A stretch of DNA of 7,448 nucleotides, taken from Boseongicola sp. (GTDB lineage: Bacteria > Pseudomonadota > Alphaproteobacteria > Rhodobacterales > Rhodobacteraceae). The stretch is taken from NCBI GenBank assembly GCA_013042895.1, contig JABDPD010000070.1, positions 1-7,448 of the forward strand. The letters are read 5' to 3'. The first letter of the stretch is position 1; each line of letters starts with the position of its first letter. Below the pieces are notes generated by a model, which had not been told where the DNA came from, made no database searches, and was given only the letters and a program-made list of their open reading frames with translations. Below are positions 1 through 5,870 of this stretch, one piece after another. The position numbers and the translations under genes are program-made.

Positions 1-20
1 CCCTAAACGGTACCCCATGC

Positions 21-45
21 GCCTCCGAAAATCGGGGGCTTTTTT
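21..45 (+). terminator. Rho-independent terminator / probable ilvB attenuator
   Basis: GCCTCCGA (21-28) pairs with TCGGGGGC (32-39) over 8 bp including one G-T wobble. The loop is AAA and six T follow (40-45). The U-tract ends 13 nt before the ilvB Shine-Dalgarno and 26 nt before its ATG, which leaves no room for a complete promoter downstream. ilvB must therefore be reached by read-through, as expected of a transcription attenuator; attenuation is known for branched-chain amino acid operons in proteobacteria. The leader peptide and antiterminator would lie left of the window, so attenuation is inferred. The hairpin itself is seen directly. Confidence 0.8.
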
Positions 46-58
46 ATGCGCGACTTAT

Positions 59-62
59 GGAG
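59..62 (+). promoter_or_regulatory. Shine-Dalgarno site that sets the ilvB start
   Basis: GGAG lies 9 nt before the ATG at 72. The in-frame ATG at 57 overlaps this GGAG and is preceded only by T-rich and GCGC sequence from the terminator tail. It therefore has no ribosome binding site of its own, and the start at 72 is preferred. Confidence 0.7.
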
Positions 63-71
63 ATTGGCGCG

Positions 72-1832
72 ATGAGCAAGACGCAGATGACTGGTGCGAA
101 AATGGTAGTACAGGCCCTGAAAGATCAGGGTGTTGAGGTGGTCTTTGGCTATCCCGGCGGTGCTGTTCTCCCGATTTACGACGAGATTTTTCAGCAAAAC
201 CACATCCGTCACGTCCTTGTGCGTCACGAGCAAGGCGCTGTCCACGCCGCGGAAGGCTATGCACGCTCAACCGGCAAGCCCGGAGTGGCGCTGGTGACAT
301 CCGGCCCCGGCGCGACGAACGCGGTGACGGGTCTGACGGACGCCCTGATGGATTCGATCCCGATCGTTGTCCTGACTGGTCAAGTTCCGACGTTCATGAT
401 CGGCAACGACGCCTTTCAGGAGGCCGACACGGTGGGCATCACTCGGCCCTGCACCAAGCACAACTGGCTGGTGAAGGAGACCGACGAATTATCCAACACC
501 ATTCATCAGGCCTTTCACGTCGCCACAAAAGGGCGTCCCGGGCCGGTCTTGGTCGACATCCCGAAGGACGTGCAGTTCGCGAACGGCAAGTATACTGCCC
601 CGAAAGCCGCGAAGGTGTCGCATTATCAGCCGCAGGTTAAAGGCGACATCGAAACGATTACGGCGTTGGTCGAAGCAATGGAAACCGCCAAACGCCCGCT
701 GTTTTACACCGGCGGCGGCGTCATTAACTCTGGCCCGGCCGCCAGCACGCTGTTGCGTGAGCTGGTCGAGGCCACTGGCTTTCCGATCACCTCTACCCTG
801 ATGGGTCTGGGTGCCTACCCCGCGAATGGCAACAAATGGATCGGCATGCTGGGCATGCACGGTTTGTATGAAGCGAATCTTGCGATGCACGACTGCGATC
901 TGATGATCAACATCGGCGCCCGCTTCGATGACCGCATCACGGGTCGGGTTCAGGACTTTTCACCGGATTCAGTGAAAGCACACGTAGATATCGATCCATC
1001 TTCGATCAACAAAGTAATCCGCGTTGAACTGCCGATCATCGGGGACGTGGGGCATGTTCTCGAAGATATGTTAAGAATTTGGAAATCGCGCGGTCGAAAG
1101 ACCGATAGCGCTTCCGTGAAGAAGTGGTGGGCGCAGATTGAAGAGTGGCGCAAGGTCGATTGTCTGGCGTTCAAGCAGGAAGGCAATGTGATCAAGCCGC
1201 AGCACGCACTGGCGCGGCTTGAGGCTCTGACAAAGGATCACCCGTCGCGATATATCTGCACGGAAGTGGGCCAGCATCAGATGTGGGCGGCGCAATACCT
1301 TGGGTTCAATGAGCCGAACCGCTGGATGACATCAGGTGGTTTGGGGACAATGGGCTATGGCTTCCCGGCTTCGGTCGGCGTGCAGATGGCACATCCCGAG
1401 GCTTTAGTGATCAATGTCGCGGGCGAGGCCTCGTGGTTGATGAACATGCAGGAGATGGGCACGGCGGTACAGTATCGTCTGCCAGTGAAGCAGTTCATTT
1501 TGAACAATGAGCGTCTTGGCATGGTGCGTCAGTGGCAGGAATTGCTGCACGGTGAACGGTACTCCGAGAGCTGGTCCTCTGCACTGCCCGACTTTGTCAA
1601 ACTGGCGGAAGCCTTTGGGGCAAAAGGCATTCTGTGTTCCGACCCAGAGGATTTGGATGATGCGATCATGGAAATGCTGAACCACGACGGGCCAGTGATC
1701 TTTGATTGTCTGGTGACCAAGCATGAGAACTGCTTCCCGATGATCCCTTCGGGCGAGCCACACAACAAGATGCTTCTCGGCGAAGCCTCAACCAAAGACG
1801 CCATCGGGACCAAAGGTGCGGTTATGGTGTAG
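72..1832 (+). CDS. ilvB: Acetolactate synthase (AHAS) large, catalytic subunit
   Basis: This 586-residue cytoplasmic subunit uses thiamine diphosphate (ThDP), Mg2+ and FAD. It condenses two pyruvates to 2-acetolactate, or pyruvate with 2-oxobutyrate, opening valine/leucine and isoleucine synthesis. The N-terminal ThDP (Pyr) domain has GYPGGAVLPIYD near residues 26-37 and the catalytic glutamate E53 in RHEQGA. A central FAD-associated domain follows, with the family signature IGMLGMHG. The C-terminal ThDP (PP) domain has GEAS at 451-454 and NN at 478-479, then MVRQWQ with W488 at the position linked to herbicide sensitivity in other AHAS enzymes. Length is normal for the family. The usual metal-binding motif is GDG/GDA, so E452 in place of aspartate is a conservative oddity. 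The start at 72 is chosen because GGAG at 59-62 fits it. ilvN follows 49 nt downstream, so the two are very likely cotranscribed. Control is probably by the attenuator-like hairpin at 21-45. ilvI is a possible alternative symbol. Confidence 0.96.
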   Translation: MSKTQMTGAKMVVQALKDQGVEVVFGYPGGAVLPIYDEIFQQNHIRHVLVRHEQGAVHAAEGYARSTGKPGVALVTSGPGATNAVTGLTDALMDSIPIVVLTGQVPTFMIGNDAFQEADTVGITRPCTKHNWLVKETDELSNTIHQAFHVATKGRPGPVLVDIPKDVQFANGKYTAPKAAKVSHYQPQVKGDIETITALVEAMETAKRPLFYTGGGVINSGPAASTLLRELVEATGFPITSTLMGLGAYPANGNKWIGMLGMHGLYEANLAMHDCDLMINIGARFDDRITGRVQDFSPDSVKAHVDIDPSSINKVIRVELPIIGDVGHVLEDMLRIWKSRGRKTDSASVKKWWAQIEEWRKVDCLAFKQEGNVIKPQHALARLEALTKDHPSRYICTEVGQHQMWAAQYLGFNEPNRWMTSGGLGTMGYGFPASVGVQMAHPEALVINVAGEASWLMNMQEMGTAVQYRLPVKQFILNNERLGMVRQWQELLHGERYSESWSSALPDFVKLAEAFGAKGILCSDPEDLDDAIMEMLNHDGPVIFDCLVTKHENCFPMIPSGEPHNKMLLGEASTKDAIGTKGAVMV

Positions 1833-1874
1833 GGGCTCTGCCCCACATCCCGAGGTATTTTGAAAAGGATGAAG
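1832..1874 (+). repeat. Short palindromic intergenic repeat element between ilvB and ilvN
   Basis: GGGGC (1832-1836), loop TCT, GCCCC (1840-1844) form a 5-bp hairpin that uses the last base of the ilvB stop codon. It is followed by CCCGAGGTATTTTGAAAAGG and ATGAAG. The pattern of a GGGGCTCTGCCCC hairpin followed by a CCCG(A/G)AGTATTT...GATGAAG tail resembles an intergenic element I recall as abundant in Rhodobacterales; that recollection is unverified here. The tail contains AAGGA (1865-1869), the likely ribosome binding site of ilvN. Only one copy is in the window, so its repeat status rests on recognition, not on internal duplication. Confidence 0.5.
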
Positions 1875-1881
1875 TTGGATC

Positions 1882-2451
1882 ATGTCTCCACTTAAAATCA
1901 AAAAAGGCGCATCGAGCCATTCAGCTTATGACCTACGTGACCCTCATGCCGAGGCGATTGAGCGGCATACTCTGGCGGTTGTTGTTGACAACGAGGCGGG
2001 TGTTCTAGCCCGTGTCATCGGGCTATTTTCGGGGCGTGGTTATAACATTGAAAGCCTGACAGTTGCCGAGATTGACCACACCGGGCATCGCTCGAGGATT
2101 ACGATTGTGACGACGGGGACGCCGTCGGTGATCGAGCAAATCAAAGCGCAGCTTGGGCGTATTGTACCTGTGCATGAGGTGCATGATCTGACGGTTGAGG
2201 GGCCCAGCGTCGAACGCGAGTTGGGTCTTTTTAAAGTAGCGGGAACAGGCGAAAAACGTGTGGAAGCCCTGCGGCTTGCGGACATTTTCCGGGTGAATGT
2301 GGTCGATTCTACGCTTGAAAGTTTCGTATTTGAGATTACGGGAACGCCCGATAAAATCGATGCGTTTGCCGACCTGATGCGCCCGTTGGGCTTGCAGGAA
2401 GTGGCGAGGACCGGGGTGGCCGCGCTGTCACGTGGTGAGGCAGTCGACTGA
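1882..2451 (+). CDS. ilvN: Acetolactate synthase small, regulatory subunit
   Basis: This is the regulatory partner of IlvB (189 residues). The family binds valine or related end products through an ACT domain and raises the activity of the catalytic subunit. The ACT domain runs from about residue 29 to 103, starting HTLAVVVDNEAGVLARV and continuing into the signature GRGYNIESLTV (51-61) that marks AHAS small subunits. The C-terminal subunit domain (about 110-185) includes ERELGLFKV and a second beta-alpha region. Residues 1-28 form a polar, family-variable extension. ATG at 1882 is preceded by AAGGA at 1865-1869, a rather long 12-nt spacing, with TTGGA nearer. It lies 49 nt after ilvB in the same direction and is closed by the terminator at 2484-2516, so ilvBN forms a two-gene operon. 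ilvH is an alternative symbol. Confidence 0.95.
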   Translation: MSPLKIKKGASSHSAYDLRDPHAEAIERHTLAVVVDNEAGVLARVIGLFSGRGYNIESLTVAEIDHTGHRSRITIVTTGTPSVIEQIKAQLGRIVPVHEVHDLTVEGPSVERELGLFKVAGTGEKRVEALRLADIFRVNVVDSTLESFVFEITGTPDKIDAFADLMRPLGLQEVARTGVAALSRGEAVD

Positions 2452-2483
2452 AGCCTGCCGCTTTTTCCAACAGCTAATGTGCG

Positions 2484-2516
2484 CGCGCGGCGGTTTCTTC
2501 GTCGCGCGTTTTCTTT
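2484..2516 (+). terminator. Rho-independent terminator of ilvBN
   Basis: CGCGCGGCG (2484-2492) pairs with CGTCGCGCG (2500-2508) over 9 bp with one G-T wobble. The loop is GTTTCTT, and TTTTCTTT follows. It begins 33 nt after the ilvN stop and should end the ilvBN transcript. Its T-tract ends only 32 nt before the pirin ATG, so the pirin promoter must overlap the hairpin or pirin depends partly on read-through. Confidence 0.88.
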
Positions 2517-2548
2517 AAGTAGCATGTTAGTGTTAACGGAGACCAAAG

Positions 2549-3460
2549 ATGACGTTCCGCCCAGTGAAATCCACTTCGATCGCGCAACCGACAATGGAGG
2601 GCGCGGGTGTGCATTTGCATCGTGTTTTTGGCTTTGGCGACCCAAGCGAGAGTGATCCGTTTTTGTTGCTCGATGATTTCCGAAACGACGATCCGGCCCT
2701 TTATCACAAGGGATTTCCCTGGCATCCACATCGCGGGATCGAGACGATCACTTATGTTCTTGAAGGTGAAGTAGAGCACGGAGACTCCCTTGGAAATCGC
2801 GGACTATTGGGACGTGGATCGGTGCAATGGATGACGGCCGGATCGGGGATATTGCATCAGGAGATGCCGAAGGGCGATGCATTCGGGCGGATGCATGGGT
2901 TTCAGCTATGGGCAAATCTGCCCGGTGCTCATAAGATGACGGACCCGCGGTATCAGGACATTCAAGGCTCTGATATTCCACAGATTATCGACGATGATGG
3001 AACAGCGGTGAAGATCATCATTGGCAAGTTCTGGGGCAAAACGGGACCAGTTGACGGGATTGCGGCGGAGCCGATGTTTGTAGATGTCTCGATCCCGCCG
3101 AATACGCGAAAAGCCCTGCCGGTAGATGCCTATTCAAACGCCTTTGCTTACGTGTTTGCGGGCTCAGCCAGTTTTCGTGACGCCTCGCAACCTTTTGGCG
3201 TCAGGGTAGAAAAGGAGTTTCGCGGTGAAGAACTCAACATTCGGGACTTGTCCGGAAATCGTACTTTGGTGCGGTTTGATACGGGCGACGAAATCACAGT
3301 GACCAGTGGGGATGAGGGCGTTCGATTCTTGCTCATCTCGGGCAGACCACTCGAAGAGCCGGTGGCGTGGCATGGGCCGATTGTGATGAATACCCGAGAT
3401 GAGTTAATGCAGTCTATTCAAGAGCTTAACAATGGTACCTTCATCCGATCTCAGCACTGA
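2549..3460 (+). CDS. Pirin family protein (metal-binding bicupin)
   Basis: This 303-residue cytoplasmic protein belongs to the pirin branch of the cupin superfamily. The N-terminal cupin holds the pirin signature HPHRGIETITYVLEG (59-73), followed by EHGDS and TAGSGILHQE (96-105). The four expected metal ligands are all present: H59, H61, H103 and E105. The C-terminal pirin domain spans about 175-285, with VDVSIPPNT and a short RFLLISGRPLEEPVAWHGP region typical of the family. Length fits known pirins (about 290-310). Some pirins, such as E. coli YhhW and human pirin, have quercetin 2,3-dioxygenase activity in vitro; others act as regulators. The natural role here cannot be told from sequence. 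ATG at 2549 has CGGAG 7 nt upstream (2537-2541). It stands alone after the ilvBN terminator, facing the aminotransferase gene convergently. Confidence 0.93.
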   Translation: MTFRPVKSTSIAQPTMEGAGVHLHRVFGFGDPSESDPFLLLDDFRNDDPALYHKGFPWHPHRGIETITYVLEGEVEHGDSLGNRGLLGRGSVQWMTAGSGILHQEMPKGDAFGRMHGFQLWANLPGAHKMTDPRYQDIQGSDIPQIIDDDGTAVKIIIGKFWGKTGPVDGIAAEPMFVDVSIPPNTRKALPVDAYSNAFAYVFAGSASFRDASQPFGVRVEKEFRGEELNIRDLSGNRTLVRFDTGDEITVTSGDEGVRFLLISGRPLEEPVAWHGPIVMNTRDELMQSIQELNNGTFIRSQH

Positions 3461-3484
3461 TGAGTGCCATCAAACCAAACGTCT

Positions 3485-3517
3485 GTATCGCGTCGGTATC
3501 ACGTCGGTATTACGTCG
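3485..3517. repeat. Three tandem copies of an 11-bp unit (consensus GTATYRCGTCG)
   Basis: GTATCGCGTCG (3485-3495), GTATCACGTCG (3496-3506) and GTATTACGTCG (3507-3517) lie head to tail. CGTCGGT recurs exactly every 11 bp, close to one helical turn, and a degenerate continuation GTGCGACCGCTCG follows. The copies differ only at two central bases. They begin 24 bp after the pirin stop, inside the 218-bp convergent gap 3461-3678, where I see no gene. Function is unknown; protein binding on one DNA face or simple slippage are both possible. Confidence 0.8.
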
Positions 3518-3678
3518 GTGCGACCGCTCGCAGCGCTGACGGACTGTTAAGGTTCACCCGGCACTTCCTAAAATCTATAGAGCTTTCACAAGACCAGCCC
3601 TAACGCCCTTAGGTTCCTTTTACCCCTGCTCGCTATAGCTGCACCGCGTTGGCTAAACGTCGTGTTTCGGAAACCAGG

Positions 3679-4806
3679 CTAGGCGTAGGCGGTGTCCAAA
3701 GCCGTTTTGATCTTTGCAACGGCGCCATCCACGTCGGCGAGTTTGTCGAGGCCGAACAAGCCAAGGCGGAACGTGCGAAAGTCGTCAGGCTCGCCAACCT
3801 GAAGCGGAACACCTGCAGCGATCTGCATGCCTTGTGCCGAAAACTTAGATCCGTTCTGGATGTCGGGGTCATCGGTGTAAGAGACCACAACGCCGGGCGC
3901 TTCAAATCCAGGAGCGGCCACGCTTGGAATGCCTGCTTCGGAAAGGAGGGCGCGAACCTTAGAACCAAGCTCGAGCTGTTGCTCTTTCACCGTATCGAAA
4001 CCAATCGCTTGTGTTTCGAGCATGGTGTCGCGGAATTTAACCAGCGCGTCTGTGGGCATCGTCGCGTGATAGGCGTGACCACCACCTTCGTAGGCCTGCA
4101 TGATCTGGTACCATTTGGCGAGATCAACAGAGAACGAAGTACTTTGGGTTTCAGCCAGACGCGCGATAGCAGCATCGGACAGCATGACCAGACCTGCGGC
4201 GGGGGATGCACTCCACCCTTTCTGCGGAGCCGAAATCAGGACGTCGACTCCGGTCGCGGCCATGTCGACCCAGATTGTGCCGGACGCAATACAATCCAGA
4301 ACGAAAAGGCCGCCATAGGAGTGCACGGCTTTAGCAACCGCCGCGATATACTCGTCGGGTAGGATAATACCGGCAGAGGTTTCCACGTGGGGGGCAAACA
4401 CAACGTCAGGCTTTTCTTCAAGAATGGCGCGCGTGACGTCTTCAATTGGCGCGGGAGCGAACGGCGCCTGATGGTGGTTGCCGGTCCGACGGGCCTTCAT
4501 AACTGTTGAACTAGAAGGAATGTCGCCGGCCTCAAAAATCTGGGTCCATCGGTAAGAGAACCAACCGTTGCGGATGACCAGCGCACGGCGCCCTGTGGCA
4601 AACTGACGGGCGACTGCCTCCATCGCGTAAGTACCGCCACCGGGAACGATGGCGACGCCGCTTGCGGAGTATACGTCTTTCAGCATTGATGAAATGTCGT
4701 TCATCACAGTCTGAAAGGCTTTGGACATATGGTTCAGGGAGCGGTCAGTAAAAACGACCGAGAACTCCATGAGACCATGCGGGTCAATGTCGGATCCAGA
4801 GGTCAT
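3679..4806 (-). CDS. Class V PLP-dependent aminotransferase (alanine-glyoxylate / serine-pyruvate type)
   Basis: This 375-residue cytoplasmic fold-type I enzyme transfers an amino group between an amino acid and a 2-oxo acid. GGGTYAME (56-63) forms the cofactor phosphate loop. HVETSAGIILP (140-150) matches the ETS-G motif of the family. D171 in VLDCIASG should contact the pyridine nitrogen, and K196 in SAPQKGWSA is the Schiff-base lysine. HAYHATMPTD (244-253) corresponds to the YH-T-P motif, and R347 in FRLGLFG is placed to bind the substrate carboxylate. Length is close to the family norm of about 380-400. The sequence after D171 (CIASG) departs from the common SSLG-type motif, so the substrate may not be glyoxylate; aspartate, serine or an aminophosphonate are open. 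The start at 4806 is supported by AAGGGAG 8 nt upstream on the minus strand. It is a single gene, divergent from the methyltransferase and convergent with pirin. Confidence 0.9.
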   Translation of the reverse strand: MTSGSDIDPHGLMEFSVVFTDRSLNHMSKAFQTVMNDISSMLKDVYSASGVAIVPGGGTYAMEAVARQFATGRRALVIRNGWFSYRWTQIFEAGDIPSSSTVMKARRTGNHHQAPFAPAPIEDVTRAILEEKPDVVFAPHVETSAGIILPDEYIAAVAKAVHSYGGLFVLDCIASGTIWVDMAATGVDVLISAPQKGWSASPAAGLVMLSDAAIARLAETQSTSFSVDLAKWYQIMQAYEGGGHAYHATMPTDALVKFRDTMLETQAIGFDTVKEQQLELGSKVRALLSEAGIPSVAAPGFEAPGVVVSYTDDPDIQNGSKFSAQGMQIAAGVPLQVGEPDDFRTFRLGLFGLDKLADVDGAVAKIKTALDTAYA

Positions 4807-4967
4807 GTAGCGGGCTCCCTTTGCGTTTCACACTGGGTTCGGGATAGCGCGGGACGCGTGCTGGGGAAAGATATGTTTTTGGATTAGGAGATTGGGAGGC
4901 TGAGGAGACGTCCTTAGAAAACGGTGAGTCTTGGCTGAAATGCATACACCGAGATAAGGAGCGTTTG

Positions 4968-5016
4968 AGCGATGGCTCTGCATCGCTGCCCTCGAATCAT
5001 CGACTGTGATAGGCAC
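4968..5016 (+). promoter_or_regulatory. Structured leader before the methyltransferase: two candidate hairpins
   Basis: AGCGATG (4968-4974) and CATCGCT (4981-4987) form a perfect 7-bp stem with loop GCTCTG. The stem includes the ATG of the 24-codon upstream ORF. Immediately after it, TGCC (4987-4990) can pair with GGCA (5013-5016), with an inner ATCA/TGAT pairing. The first stem is clear from sequence; the second is weaker. A role in hiding or exposing the upstream ORF start is inferred. It does not resemble a SAM or SAH riboswitch that I can recognise. Confidence 0.45.
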
Positions 5017-5046
5017 TCGGCGAAGACAGACCGGAGCGCGCGATGA
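4972..5046 (+). CDS. Candidate 24-residue upstream ORF translationally coupled to the methyltransferase
   Basis: ATG at 4972 is preceded by a strong AAGGAG (4956-4961) at 10-nt spacing. The frame reads MALHRCPRII, then DCDRHSAKTDRSAR, and stops with TGA at 5044-5046. That stop overlaps the methyltransferase ATG in the arrangement ATGA, the classic layout for translational coupling. The peptide is basic and has two cysteines (C6, C12); I recognise no family and see no run of one amino acid that would suggest classical attenuation. The start codon lies inside a 7-bp hairpin. A 24-codon frame could arise by chance, so real translation is unproven. The good ribosome binding site and exact overlap are the arguments for it. 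Confidence 0.42.
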   Translation: MALHRCPRIIDCDRHSAKTDRSAR

Positions 5047-5813
5047 CCGAGAACTACGTGACGATCAACAAAGAGATCTGGAACGCTGATGCGGCCAACT
5101 GGGTGGAGTTCGCCAAATGGCGATGGGAGGCTGAAGTCCCGATCTGGGGCAGCTGGGGAAATCCCGAGGCCGACCTGGGAATGCTGCCGGTCGATATGTC
5201 GGACATGGACGCGATCGAACTTGGGTGTGGGACAGGGTATGTTGCGGCCTGGATGCACAAGCGCGGCGCGCGCGTGACGGCAATTGATATATCCGAGGAA
5301 CAACTGGGGACGGCGGGCGCTCTGGCAGACGAGCGCGGGGCAAACATCACTTTCCTCGAAGGGAATGCCGAAGCCACAGGGCTTTCTGACGGCTCATATG
5401 ACTTCGCGATATCGGAATACGGTGCTTCCATTTGGTGTGAGCCCGAGAAATGGCTGCGCGAGGCTTGGCGATTGTTAAGACCCAGCGGGCGGTTAGTTTT
5501 TCTTGGGAATCATCCGCTTTCGCTGATCTGCTCGCCCATTGATGGCTCACCGGCGGATCGGGTGCTGCACCGGCCGTATAAGGATATGTGGGGCGCAGAT
5601 TGGACGAAGGTTGAGTTTGAGCCGACAGGCGTATGTTTCAATCTGACGACGTCGGCCTGGATGGATCTGTTTGCCGAGATCGGCTTTCAGGTCACGAAGT
5701 ATCAGGAACTATATGCGCCAGAAAGCGAATTTGGTACGCGCGGCGCTATTCCTGCAGAGTGGGCCAGGGTCTATCCGGTCGAGCAGGTCTGGCACCTGAC
5801 CAAACAAGGTTAA
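5043..5813 (+). CDS. Class I SAM-dependent methyltransferase
   Basis: This 256-residue cytoplasmic protein has a Rossmann-like methyltransferase fold of the Methyltransf_11/UbiE-like type. Motif I is AIELGCGTGY (57-66), which binds SAM. The acidic end of strand 2 is D82 in VTAIDIS. FLEGNAEATGLSDGSYDFAIS (split across 104-124) covers the adenine-side motif and strand 4. LRPSGRLVFLG (145-155) is the usual post-motif strand 5 segment. The N-terminal 40 residues are rich in tryptophan (W13, W20, W26, W28, W35, W38), probably part of a substrate cap. The C-terminal segment may also shape the substrate pocket. The substrate cannot be read from sequence; a small metabolite is more likely than RNA or protein, by analogy with the family. 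GGAG at 5033-5036 supports the start. The ATG overlaps the stop of a small upstream ORF, suggesting coupled translation. Confidence 0.88.
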   Translation: MTENYVTINKEIWNADAANWVEFAKWRWEAEVPIWGSWGNPEADLGMLPVDMSDMDAIELGCGTGYVAAWMHKRGARVTAIDISEEQLGTAGALADERGANITFLEGNAEATGLSDGSYDFAISEYGASIWCEPEKWLREAWRLLRPSGRLVFLGNHPLSLICSPIDGSPADRVLHRPYKDMWGADWTKVEFEPTGVCFNLTTSAWMDLFAEIGFQVTKYQELYAPESEFGTRGAIPAEWARVYPVEQVWHLTKQG

Positions 5814-5818
5814 TTCAG

Positions 5819-5852
5819 GCGCGCCGCGAAGGGCTCGGCTTTTGCGGCGTGC
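5819..5852. other. GC-rich stem-loop between convergent genes
   Basis: GCGCGCCGC (5819-5827) pairs with GCGGCGTGC (5844-5852) over 9 bp with one G-T wobble and a 16-nt loop. It fills most of the 57-bp gap between the methyltransferase stop and the stop of the convergent membrane-protein gene. It has no T-tract on either side, so it is not a standard intrinsic terminator. It may still block RNA decay or help separate the two converging transcripts. Confidence 0.45.
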
Positions 5853-5870
5853 GAACAGGAGTGCGTGCGT

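Noticed and set aside
57..71. Earlier in-frame ATG giving a 591-residue IlvB
   Set aside because: It overlaps the GGAG that serves the ATG at 72 and has no ribosome binding site of its own; the family normally begins near the M-T-GA segment that follows the later start.
2040..2729. 229-codon open frame on the minus strand
   Set aside because: It runs antisense through ilvN, its terminator and the start of pirin, and its composition (many Arg, Ser, Thr) is that of a shadow frame.
3458..3472. TGATG-AGTGC-CATCA hairpin at the pirin stop
   Set aside because: A 5-bp stem without a T-tract; plausible by chance.
3485..3517. CRISPR-like array
   Set aside because: Repeat units are 11 bp and directly adjacent, with no spacers.
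3599..3613. CCTAA-CGCCC-TTAGG hairpin followed by TTCCTTTT as a pirin terminator
   Set aside because: The stem is only 5 bp and A/T-rich, and the T-tract is interrupted by CC; it lies 139 bp after the stop. Too weak to call.
3649..4362. 237-codon open frame on the plus strand
   Set aside because: It is antisense to the aminotransferase, whose motifs are intact on the minus strand. It shows no family motif and no ribosome binding site; it is a GC-driven shadow frame.
4807..5042. SAM or SAH riboswitch before the methyltransferase
   Set aside because: Hairpins are present, but I could not match the conserved core of any SAM or SAH aptamer, so a riboswitch is not supported.
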